From Rothia terrae (lineage in GTDB: Bacteria > Actinomycetota > Actinomycetes > Actinomycetales > Micrococcaceae): a stretch of DNA of 64,000 nucleotides. The notes beneath the pieces are model-generated. The model ran no database searches, was not told the origin of the DNA, and saw only the letters and a program-made list of their open reading frames with translations. Shown piece by piece: positions 16,087 through 24,064 of this stretch (its first letter is position 1; each line of letters opens with the position of its first letter). The position numbers and the translations under genes were made by a program. The DNA is taken from the NCBI RefSeq assembly GCF_012396615.1, contig NZ_JAAXPV010000009.1, positions 44,026-108,025 on the forward strand, written 5' to 3'.

Positions 16087-17910
16087 ATGAGCCTTATCCG
16101 AAGTCGCCGCGTGCCCGTTCCGCCTCCATTAGAGAACGACGCCACGGCTGACGTCGGGCTCTGGCAATATATGAGGCCTATTCGCGCCAAATGGCTACTA
16201 GGTGTTCTCGTGGCTATTTCTTCGACTTCGGTAGCGCTCTCCATTCCGCAGGTGCTGGCGTGGGTCATCGACCACCTCGTCGGCTCAGATTCCCCTAGCC
16301 GCAGGCAGGTTCTGCTGGGTGGCACCATCATGATTGCGCTAGGTCTTCTTCAATCCGGGCTCATGTTCCTGCGCCGCATGCTGATTATTGACACCTCCAC
16401 GACTGTTGAGATGACCATGCGCATGCGTCTTTTCGATCAGCTGATGCGCCTGCCGCTTTCATTTCACGATGCCTGGGGCTCTGGCCAGCTGCTGACCCGT
16501 TCCACCTCTGACCTTGCCCTAATTCGCCGCTGGGTCTCCTTTGGATCAGTCCAAGCGATCACCTCTGGCGCTGCCCTCTGTGTAGGTATCTTCTACCTCT
16601 CCCACGGTTCGGGATTACTGGCGCTGATCTTTCTTGCTTCTGTGCCCGTTACTCTCGTTGTTCTGTGGCGTTTTCAGAAGAAGATGAAGGCTCTGACCCG
16701 AAAATCCCAGCAGCAGTCCGGCGACCTTGCCACCAAAGTTGAAGAATCAGTTCAGGGTATTCGCGTACTCAAGGCTCTGGGGCAGGGTTCTAACGCGCTC
16801 GACAGGTTCAAAACCGGGGCTGCTGAGCTCATGGATACCGAAATGGCACGTTCCCGTGCTCAGGGCTCAACCTTCGTGGCGACGTCCACCATTACCGCTA
16901 TCACCCTCGCTATTTCTCTCTGGGTAGGACTTCGCCAGGTTGCATCAGGGTCTTTGAGCGTGGGTGAGCTGACCGCTTTCTTCGCCACCATTGCCCTGCT
17001 TTCGCCCCACGTTGAGCGTGCCAGCCAGCTCATGGGCATGTGGTTGGACGCCCGCGTTGCGGTAGACCGTCACCGCGAAGTCATGAGCACTCCTGCAGGT
17101 GAAAATATAGTGCTGGTAAACGGTGCTACCGTGCCCGCAGTATCTTCTGGTGAGGCAGCATCCCTTGCCTTTGAACACGCTACTTTTGCGTATGAGGACG
17201 CGGCAGCTCCGGTTCTTTCTGATATTTCGCTGGACGTGCGCCCTGGTGAGATTCTTGCACTGGTAGGCCCCACCGGTAGCGGTAAATCAACCCTTTTGCA
17301 GTTGCTCCCCCGGCTGTATGAGCTCGATTCTGGAAGCATTTTTCTGGACGAGCAAGACATCGCGCAGATGGATTTACCCGAGCTACGCTCAGCCATGAGC
17401 ATTGCTTTTGAGGAGCCCGTGCTTTTCTCATCCTCTGTCAGAGATAACGTCTTGCTGGGAGTCAATCGCGAGCGCATGAGCGAGGCTGAACAGGAGCAGA
17501 TTCTTCGTGATGCTCTGCGGGTTTCGTCTTCTGATTTTGCGGCTCAGTTGCCCGAGGGTGTAGATACTCTGATTGGTGAAGAGGGGCTTTCGCTATCTGG
17601 CGGTCAGCGGCAGCGTCTCTCGCTGGCTCGCGCCATCGCTGCGCACCCGCGCATCCTGCTTCTTGACGATCCGCTCTCAGCGCTGGATGTGCGCACCGAA
17701 GAAGCTGTAGTGAGCATGCTCAAAGAACATCTAAGGCACACCACGACTCTACTCACAGCCCACCGCCCGTCGACAGTGGCGTTGGCTGACCGCGTCGCCT
17801 TGCTCGAAAACGGAAAAATTACGGCTATTGGTACGCACCAGCAGATGATGCGCAATCCCAGCTATGCCCGGCTGATGATGCTGGATGAGCAGAAAGGCGA
17901 GGTGGCATAA
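16087..17910 (+). CDS. ABC exporter half-transporter, subunit with degenerate ATPase site
   Basis: 607 aa from the ATG at 16087. Six membrane helices are followed by a nucleotide-binding domain: Walker A GPTGSGKST, signature LSGGQRQR, Walker B ILLLDDPLS. The residue after the Walker B Asp is Asp instead of the catalytic Glu, the hallmark of the degenerate half of heterodimeric exporters (TM287, BmrC type). The stop overlaps the next start (TAATG), so both halves are made together. The substrate is unknown; related pairs export drugs or lipids. Confidence 0.93.
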   Translation: MSLIRSRRVPVPPPLENDATADVGLWQYMRPIRAKWLLGVLVAISSTSVALSIPQVLAWVIDHLVGSDSPSRRQVLLGGTIMIALGLLQSGLMFLRRMLIIDTSTTVEMTMRMRLFDQLMRLPLSFHDAWGSGQLLTRSTSDLALIRRWVSFGSVQAITSGAALCVGIFYLSHGSGLLALIFLASVPVTLVVLWRFQKKMKALTRKSQQQSGDLATKVEESVQGIRVLKALGQGSNALDRFKTGAAELMDTEMARSRAQGSTFVATSTITAITLAISLWVGLRQVASGSLSVGELTAFFATIALLSPHVERASQLMGMWLDARVAVDRHREVMSTPAGENIVLVNGATVPAVSSGEAASLAFEHATFAYEDAAAPVLSDISLDVRPGEILALVGPTGSGKSTLLQLLPRLYELDSGSIFLDEQDIAQMDLPELRSAMSIAFEEPVLFSSSVRDNVLLGVNRERMSEAEQEQILRDALRVSSSDFAAQLPEGVDTLIGEEGLSLSGGQRQRLSLARAIAAHPRILLLDDPLSALDVRTEEAVVSMLKEHLRHTTTLLTAHRPSTVALADRVALLENGKITAIGTHQQMMRNPSYARLMMLDEQKGEVA

Positions 17911-19724
17911 TGCCAAGGCACGCTCCCCCGCTAGCTGAAGACAAGGTAGACCTCAGCCCTGAAGAACAACGCGAAGTACGCGCACGGTCACTAAAGCTGT
18001 TGAAAGAAATACTGGCACCCGTACGGTGGAGGATTCTGGCAACAGTGGTTCTCGTGGTTGTGGCAACGGCTATCAGCACATTCATGCCGCTTTTGCTCTC
18101 CTACGCTATTGACCACGCAGTGGCGCCATTAGTCAACGGCGACGCGTCACTGCTTGCACAGATGGCGCTACTGTACGTTGGGTTAGCTGTATGCGCCTCG
18201 ATAACTACCTACGCTAACGTCGTTCTCACCACCTCAATTTCGCAAAAAGCGCTCTACGGCTTGAGAGCTCGCATGTTTGAGCATGCCCAAAAACTGCCCG
18301 TTGGTTTTCACGAAACCTACACGTCGGGAAGAGTAGTTTCACGTCTTACCTCAGACCTTGAAACGCTCAAATCCTTTCTTGATTCCGGTCTTTCGCAGCT
18401 GGCGTCAACCATTTTGAGCATGGTGTTTACGGCGGTTGCCCTTGTTCTGTTGGACTGGAAGTCTGGCCTTGCCCTGCTAGTGATGCTCATTCCTATCTGG
18501 TTCTTGACCGCGTGGTTTCGTCGACGCTCCGCCGTAGCTTTTCGCGCGCAACGCGTTGTCAACGCCCAGCTCATCGGCCGCTTCGTCGAAACGTTCACCG
18601 GCATCCGAGCGGTCAAGGCCTTCCGCTACGAATCAGTCTCGCGTGAACGTTACGGTGACATCGCCGAGGACTACCGTGTGAAGGTCATGGACGCCATCAA
18701 GGTTCTGGGCATCTATATGCCAACGCTCGGGGCTATCGGCAACGTATATCTTGGCGTGGTGCTGACCATCGGCGGTTTCGCGGTTCTCAATGGCCACATG
18801 GAAGTTGGTGTTTTGCTGGCGCTTACCATCTACGCCACGCGCGTTTTTGAGCCAATTTTCTCGCTTTCAGATTTCTATAACCAGTTCCAGTCAGCGGTCT
18901 CCGCCCTGGAAAAGGTCTCTGGTTTCCTTGCCCAGGAACCCGACGTTGCTGAACCCGCGCATCCGGTTGTACGCACCGCTGAGGCAGATGGCTCTGTGGT
19001 GTTCAAAGACGTCGAGTTCAGCTACATTTCAGGGCGCCCGGCCCTGCACCGCACTAACCTAGAGGTTCCCGCCGGGCAGCAGTTAGCGCTGGTGGGTAAG
19101 ACAGGTGCGGGCAAATCTACTCTGGCTAAGCTGGTGGCGCGTTTCTACGACGTTTCCTCCGGCAAACTATTGTTGGACGGCGTGGACATCCGCGATCTCT
19201 CCGAAGAGCAGTTGCGCCGTGAGGTCGTGATGGTAACACAGGAGGCCTTCCTCTTTTCAGGCACGGTTGCCGATAATATCCGCCTGGCTAGGCCTTCTGC
19301 CAGTGACAATGAAGTTCTTGAGGCAGCTAAAACCGTTGGAGTACACGATTTCATCGCGCAGCTACCCGAGGGGTACGGCACCGACCTCGCAACCCGCGGC
19401 GGACGCCTGTCATCCGGGCAGAGACAGCTGATTTCCTTTGCGCGTGCCTTCCTCGTAGACCCCGCCGTACTCATCCTTGACGAGGCAACCGCGTCCCTCG
19501 ATATTCCCTCAGAGAAGCTGGTGCAGCGAGGTCTAGCTCAGCTGTCGCAGGGACGTACCACCATCATCATCGCCCACCGACTCTCAACAGTGTTGGATTC
19601 CGACCGGGTGTTGGTGGTTGATGAGGGCAGAATTATTGAGGATGGCTCCCCGACGGCTCTGGTGCAGAGCGGCGGGGTCTTTGCCGAGATGGTGAAGGCG
19701 TGGGATCAGGCGATGGGTAACTAA
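17910..19724 (+). CDS. ABC exporter half-transporter, catalytic subunit
   Basis: 604 aa, with the same layout as its partner: six membrane helices, then the NBD with Walker A GKTGAGKST and Walker B VLILDEATASLD carrying the catalytic Glu. Its signature is LSSGQRQL, deviating from LSGGQ. In a heterodimer this weakened signature faces the partner's Asp-containing site, so one ATP site is degenerate twice over and the other is fully active. The start shares one base with the upstream stop. Together they form an asymmetric exporter. Confidence 0.93.
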   Translation: MPRHAPPLAEDKVDLSPEEQREVRARSLKLLKEILAPVRWRILATVVLVVVATAISTFMPLLLSYAIDHAVAPLVNGDASLLAQMALLYVGLAVCASITTYANVVLTTSISQKALYGLRARMFEHAQKLPVGFHETYTSGRVVSRLTSDLETLKSFLDSGLSQLASTILSMVFTAVALVLLDWKSGLALLVMLIPIWFLTAWFRRRSAVAFRAQRVVNAQLIGRFVETFTGIRAVKAFRYESVSRERYGDIAEDYRVKVMDAIKVLGIYMPTLGAIGNVYLGVVLTIGGFAVLNGHMEVGVLLALTIYATRVFEPIFSLSDFYNQFQSAVSALEKVSGFLAQEPDVAEPAHPVVRTAEADGSVVFKDVEFSYISGRPALHRTNLEVPAGQQLALVGKTGAGKSTLAKLVARFYDVSSGKLLLDGVDIRDLSEEQLRREVVMVTQEAFLFSGTVADNIRLARPSASDNEVLEAAKTVGVHDFIAQLPEGYGTDLATRGGRLSSGQRQLISFARAFLVDPAVLILDEATASLDIPSEKLVQRGLAQLSQGRTTIIIAHRLSTVLDSDRVLVVDEGRIIEDGSPTALVQSGGVFAEMVKAWDQAMGN

Positions 19725-19838
19725 GCCCGAGAGATGCCAAGACAGCAGACACATTCTTGCCCGACGTTGCCACTCTATTTGTGATCTCCTTATCATTAAT
19801 AACAAAGCGCGAAAGCCGAACAGAGAACAGGAAAGAAT

Positions 19839-21554
19839 ATGCCTTCCTCACAGCCCGTGACAGAATCTCAGCAAAAGGCCCTTGATGAGTTTAAAGCCAT
19901 CATGGGAGCCGATAAGGTGCTCCACGCGGAGCATGCTACCCGCCCTTTCAGTAAAGGGTACCGTTTTGGTGGCGGTGCGCTGTTTGCGGTGCTCCGCCCC
20001 ACGTCCTTAGTAGAGGTGTGGAAGGCTCTACAGGTCTGTCTTGAGCATGATTTCATGGTGATTCCGCAGGCATCAAACACCGGTCTCACCGGTGGTTCTG
20101 GCCCCGGCTTCCAAGATTATGATCGCCCCATCGTTCTGATTTCAACCCACCTGATTAATCGGGTGCACCTGATTAATAATGCGCAGGAAGCTATTTCTCT
20201 AGCCGGTACAACGCTGATTCAGCTCACCGATGCGCTGAAGCCGCACGAGCGTGAACCGCACTCGGTGATTGGTTCTACTTCTATTGGCGCATCCGTGATT
20301 GGCGGTATTGCCAATAATTCTGGTGGTAGTCAGATTCGCAAGGGCCCGGCGTTCACCCGGGAGGCAATCTACGCCAGGGTTACTGAACAGGGTTCTCTAG
20401 AACTGGTGAACCACCTGGGTATTTCTCTGGGCGATGATCCTGAGATTGCTCTTGATCGTCTACAACGCGGCAACTGGTCACCCGCTGATGTCACTGCGGC
20501 TCCGGAAGATAGTAGTGAGACAGAGTACGCCGAGCATCTGCGTCAGATTGAGCCCAGCCCGGCTCGCTATAATTCCAACCCTAAGTACCTTTTTGAAGCC
20601 TCGGGTTCGGCGGGTAAAGTCATGGTCTTTGCGGTGCGCACCCGCACTTTCCCTCTGGAGAAGAGCCCCACCACTTTCTACATTGGTACTCATACTCCTC
20701 GCGCTTTGGAGGAGATTCGCCGTCGTTTCTTGAGCGCTGATATGCCGCTACCCATTGCGGCGGAGTATATGGGACGTAGCGCATTCGACCTGGCTGAGAA
20801 ATATGGTAAAGATACCTTCGTTTTTCTCAAGTACTTGAGCCCCGCCGTTCAGACCCGCATGTTTGCATTCAAGATCTGGGCTAACGGGGTATTCAGCAAG
20901 CTTCCGGGGGTCGGTCCCACCTTTGCGGATACTGTGTCACAGTTTATTTTTGACCGCTTCCCAGCTCAGCTACCGAAACGCCTGATGGACTACCGCAACC
21001 GATTTGAACACCACCTGATTCTGACGGTGAGTGCCGCTCAGCAGGTTGAGAGCGAGGCTCTGCTCAAAGAATTCTTTGAGACCGAGAAGAACCTGGGTGA
21101 CTTCTTTATCTGCACCGCTGACGAAGAGAAAAGCGCTAATCTTAACCGTTTTGGCGCGGCAAGTGCTGCCACCCGCTATGCCGGGGTTAAGCGTAAGGAG
21201 CTGGGCGAGCTGATTCCCATTGATGTTGCCCTGCGCCGGGACGATTGGGATTGGCATGAGACCCTGCCACCTGAAATTGCAAACCAGCTGGACGTAACTG
21301 CCTACTACGGTCATTTCTTCTGTCACGTCATGCACCAGGATTATGTGGCGAAGAAGGGTGTCGATCCGCATAAGTTGCATGACGAGATCCAGGAGCTACT
21401 TGAAGCTCGCGGCGCCAAACTACCGGCAGAACACAACTACGGCAGGCTGTATCGTATGCCCGACGCGATGGTAGAGCACTTCAAACGCTTGGATCCCACT
21501 AACACCTTCAACGCGGGCATTGGCGGTACTTCACCGAAAAAGAATTGGGCTTAA
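19839..21554 (+). CDS. dld: Respiratory D-lactate dehydrogenase (quinone, FAD)
   Basis: 571 aa, the same length as E. coli Dld. A PCMH-type FAD-binding domain (VIPQASNTGLTGGSGP, then GSTSIGASVIGGIANNSGG) is followed by the substrate and membrane-binding domains that characterise the peripheral-membrane D-lactate oxidase feeding electrons to menaquinone. ACAGGAAAG precedes the ATG. It stands alone, 114 bp after the ABC operon. With lutABC and the lactate permease further on, the cell can probably oxidise both lactate enantiomers. Confidence 0.94.
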   Translation: MPSSQPVTESQQKALDEFKAIMGADKVLHAEHATRPFSKGYRFGGGALFAVLRPTSLVEVWKALQVCLEHDFMVIPQASNTGLTGGSGPGFQDYDRPIVLISTHLINRVHLINNAQEAISLAGTTLIQLTDALKPHEREPHSVIGSTSIGASVIGGIANNSGGSQIRKGPAFTREAIYARVTEQGSLELVNHLGISLGDDPEIALDRLQRGNWSPADVTAAPEDSSETEYAEHLRQIEPSPARYNSNPKYLFEASGSAGKVMVFAVRTRTFPLEKSPTTFYIGTHTPRALEEIRRRFLSADMPLPIAAEYMGRSAFDLAEKYGKDTFVFLKYLSPAVQTRMFAFKIWANGVFSKLPGVGPTFADTVSQFIFDRFPAQLPKRLMDYRNRFEHHLILTVSAAQQVESEALLKEFFETEKNLGDFFICTADEEKSANLNRFGAASAATRYAGVKRKELGELIPIDVALRRDDWDWHETLPPEIANQLDVTAYYGHFFCHVMHQDYVAKKGVDPHKLHDEIQELLEARGAKLPAEHNYGRLYRMPDAMVEHFKRLDPTNTFNAGIGGTSPKKNWA

Positions 21555-21712
21555 CCAGTCAGGTAAGTACATCGCAGGACGCCGACCAGCGCGAATTATC
21601 CGCCTGCGCCCTCTCAAAACACGCGCTGTTATCAGCCTCATTTTGCGTTTTCTGTGCCTCTAGCGTTACACTGGATGAGTTGCTTGCAGGGTTCTACCTG
21701 AGAAGTTAACAC

Positions 21713-21789
21713 CGGGATGTGGCGCAGCTTGGTAGCGCGCGTCGTTCGGGACGACGAGGTCGCAGGTTCAAATCCTGTCATCCCGACCA
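21713..21789 (+). tRNA. tRNA-Pro (CGG)
   Basis: Acceptor stem CGGGATG pairs with CATCCCG, and the 3' CCA is encoded. D-loop segment AGCTTGGTAGC, anticodon stem CGTCG/CGACG with loop TTCGGGA giving anticodon CGG at 21747-21749, and T-loop GGTTCAAATCC are all present. It reads CCG proline codons. Confidence 0.96.
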
Positions 21790-21792
21790 GTC

Positions 21793-21832
21793 AAAAGCCC
21801 CGCTCACTGTTGTTAGTGAGCGGGGCTTTTGT
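21793..21832 (+). terminator. Terminator after tRNA-Pro
   Basis: A perfect 15-bp stem (21793-21807 / 21816-21830) ends in TTTT, 3 bp after the encoded CCA. Confidence 0.9.
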
Positions 21833-21890
21833 GTGTTCTGACTTTGTGCAACGTACCCTCATTTTCTTTGTGTACGAAAGCGGTAGGAGC

Positions 21891-22301
21891 TTAGAACTGC
21901 TGTACCAAGTTCTGCACGCGAGCATGGATGTCGTCGCGGATCAGGTTCATGCGTTCTTCACCTTCGATGCCGCGCTCTGAAGGTTCGTCAGTTTCCCAAC
22001 GTTCCACCTCAACGCCGTCAACCTCCGGCAACTGAGCACCACCTACCACAATGACACGTGTAGCAGCGCGCATAGCATCCTCGTTGAGTTGTGTAGGAGT
22101 GCCTGTACTCATATCTGCACCTATCTCAGCCAAGGACGCGGCGGCCTGCTGGTTCACAGGCTCGCCGACGCTAGCTTTCACGCCGGCAGATTCAACGGTA
22201 AACTTGCCCGGTGCTTCGTGCTCCAGCAGGGCGGCGGCCATTTGAGACTTGCCCTTGTTGGAATTGCAGACGAACAAGACAGTGGGTTTTGTTTCAGTCA
22301 T
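21891..22301 (-). CDS. arsC: Arsenate reductase of the LMW-phosphatase fold (mycothiol-type)
   Basis: 136 aa from the ATG at 22301; upstream extension would run into arsR. The phosphate-binding loop reads VCNSNKGKSQMA, with catalytic Cys and a Lys where classical LMW phosphatases have Arg. This matches the actinobacterial arsenate-mycothiol transferase branch rather than protein tyrosine phosphatases. It likely reduces arsenate with mycothiol, producing arsenite for the divergent Acr3 pump. It overlaps arsR by 8 bp (ATGACTGA), so expression is coupled. Confidence 0.85.
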   Translation of the reverse strand: MTETKPTVLFVCNSNKGKSQMAAALLEHEAPGKFTVESAGVKASVGEPVNQQAAASLAEIGADMSTGTPTQLNEDAMRAATRVIVVGGAQLPEVDGVEVERWETDEPSERGIEGEERMNLIRDDIHARVQNLVQQF

Positions 22302-22626
22302 GATTTTCTTCTTTCCAGAGAGTGGTGATGAAAGGTTGTGCAGTGGGTTCAATAGAGTAGTGCGCCCAGGTGCCTCGTTGTTCACGGTGTAAGACGCCTG
22401 CGTCCACCAGAATTTTCAGGTGGTGTGAGACAGTAGATTGTTTGAGACCGAGGGGCTCCACCAGGTCGCAAACGCAGACACTTTTTTCTGCGGATGAGTC
22501 GATGAAGTAGACAAGAGTGAGGCGCCGTTCATCGCCGAGTGCCTTGAGGAACTGCGCTGTTTTTCTAATAAGTTTCTGCGGAGGCTGGTTGGTCTGCGCC
22601 GGAGTACAGCAGTTTGAATCGGTCAT
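22294..22626 (-). CDS. arsR: ArsR-family arsenic-responsive repressor
   Basis: 110 aa from the ATG at 22626; a GTG three codons upstream is possible. Winged-helix ArsR/SmtB repressor with the metalloid-sensing Cys pair in KSVCVCDLVEPLG, followed by the recognition helix LKQSTVSHHLKILVDAGV. An extra Cys-Cys near the N-terminus (SNCC) may also bind As(III). It is the first gene of the leftward ars operon and is divergent from acr3. It likely represses both directions through the inverted repeat in the shared promoter. Confidence 0.92.
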   Translation of the reverse strand: MTDSNCCTPAQTNQPPQKLIRKTAQFLKALGDERRLTLVYFIDSSAEKSVCVCDLVEPLGLKQSTVSHHLKILVDAGVLHREQRGTWAHYSIEPTAQPFITTLWKEENHD

Positions 22627-22670
22627 AAACAACACTACTTTCCCTAATATTCCCTAAGGATTCCACGTAT

Positions 22671-22722
22671 ATCGACAAACTTCAATATACAATATAGACG
22701 GTATGTATCGAAGTTTATCGAT
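22671..22722. promoter_or_regulatory. Probable ArsR operators in the arsR/acr3 divergent promoter
   Basis: ATCGACAAACTTCAATA (22671-22687) and TATCGAAGTTTATCGAT (22706-22722) are inverted copies of one sequence with two mismatches, separated by 18 bp. Position and symmetry fit ArsR dimers covering both promoters. Confidence 0.65.
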
Positions 22723-22737
22723 GAAAGAAGGTGCGCT

Positions 22738-23841
22738 GTGAGAACAGCTCCCACACACACCCGTCCGCACGGCACAGAGAAAGTCATGGCTAAGCTCTCC
22801 GTACTCGACCGCTTTTTGCCCGTATGGATCATCGCCGCCATGGTAGTAGGTCTATTTTTGGGACGTTTTGTCCCTGAGCTTTCCCAGGTTCTGGAATCCA
22901 TCCAAATCGCCGGGGTCTCTCTGCCCATCGCTATTGGCTTGCTGATCATGATGTATCCAGTTCTCTCGAAAATTCGCTACTCACAAACCGGCGACGTCCT
23001 GACTGATAAAAAGCTCATGGTTACCTCATTAGTGATCAATTGGATTGTCGCCCCCGCCTTCATGTTTGCACTGGCATGGATTTTCTTACCGGATCTCCCC
23101 GAATACCGAACCGGGCTGATTATCGTGGGCCTAGCACGATGCATCGCGATGGTCCTCATCTGGAACGACCTAGCATGCGGTGACCGCGAGGCAGCAGCAG
23201 TACTCGTTGCCATCAACTCAATCTTTCAGGTTCTCGCCTACGGTGCATTGGGTTGGTTCTATCTTCAGATTCTGCCTCACTGGTTGGGTCTGCCCACTGC
23301 CAGCGCGGAATTCTCAATCACCTCCATCGTCCTTTCCGTACTGGTCTTCCTAGGCGTACCGTTGCTTCTGGGCTTCCTTTCCCGTCTGATTGGTGAAAAG
23401 ACCAAGGGACTTGACTGGTACGAAACCAAATTCATCCCCACCGTTAGCCCCTGGGCACTATACGGTCTGCTGTTCACAATTGTGATTCTCTTTGCTCTTC
23501 AGGGTGAGGCAGTAACGTCTAACCCCATGGACGTTGTACGAGTAGCTATTCCACTCGTCCTTTACTTCTTAGTGACGTTTGTGGCGAGCATGATCCTCGG
23601 TGGAGCACTCAAACTGGGTTACGAGAAGACTACTACCCTGTCATTCACCGCATCCGGCAATAACTTCGAATTGGCAATTGCTGTTGCCATCGCAACCTTT
23701 GGTGCCAACAGTCCTCAAGCTCTTGCAGGCACTATCGGCCCTCTGGTTGAAGTCCCTGTGCTTGTGGCACTTGTCTATGTGGCACTGTGGGCTCGCAAGT
23801 TCTTCGCCCGTCAGAAAAATACTACTCGCGTCGAGGCATAA
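22738..23841 (+). CDS. acr3: Arsenite efflux transporter, ACR3 family
   Basis: 367 aa with ten predicted hydrophobic segments. The conserved Cys of Acr3 pumps is visible in LARCIAMVLIWNDLACGD (RCIAMV), and FTASGNNFELAIAVAIATFG is the second signature. It exports As(III) using proton motive force. The start is the GTG at 22738 behind GAAAGAAGG; an ATG at 22786 is an alternative. It is divergent from arsR-arsC and likely controlled by the intervening operators. Confidence 0.93.
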   Translation: MRTAPTHTRPHGTEKVMAKLSVLDRFLPVWIIAAMVVGLFLGRFVPELSQVLESIQIAGVSLPIAIGLLIMMYPVLSKIRYSQTGDVLTDKKLMVTSLVINWIVAPAFMFALAWIFLPDLPEYRTGLIIVGLARCIAMVLIWNDLACGDREAAAVLVAINSIFQVLAYGALGWFYLQILPHWLGLPTASAEFSITSIVLSVLVFLGVPLLLGFLSRLIGEKTKGLDWYETKFIPTVSPWALYGLLFTIVILFALQGEAVTSNPMDVVRVAIPLVLYFLVTFVASMILGGALKLGYEKTTTLSFTASGNNFELAIAVAIATFGANSPQALAGTIGPLVEVPVLVALVYVALWARKFFARQKNTTRVEA

Positions 23842-23941
23842 GCGCGCAACAACATCCACACAGCTTTGCTCTCTGCCTGTACATCTCAACAATCGGTGTT
23901 CGAAGCGAACCGCGTATGTAACAACTGAAGATACCGCACGC

Positions 23942-23982
23942 CAAAAGGCCCCGCCTACCTCAACGGTAGACGAGGCCTTTTG
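23942..23982. terminator. Terminator between acr3 and the MMPL gene
   Basis: CAAAAGGCC pairs with GGCCTTTTG, with inner CTACC/GGTAG pairing. It lies between convergent genes. Confidence 0.75.
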
Positions 23983-24064
23983 CGTGGCAGTCCTCTAACG
24001 CGCACCCGTCATCTACTCACACATGGAGATTTGATGCACGAAGTAGAACTCCGGTGTACGTTAG

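Noticed and set aside
21713..21789. tRNA-Pro as an integration site of a genomic island
   Set aside because: No integrase gene and no repeat of the tRNA 3' end downstream was seen; base composition to both sides is normal.
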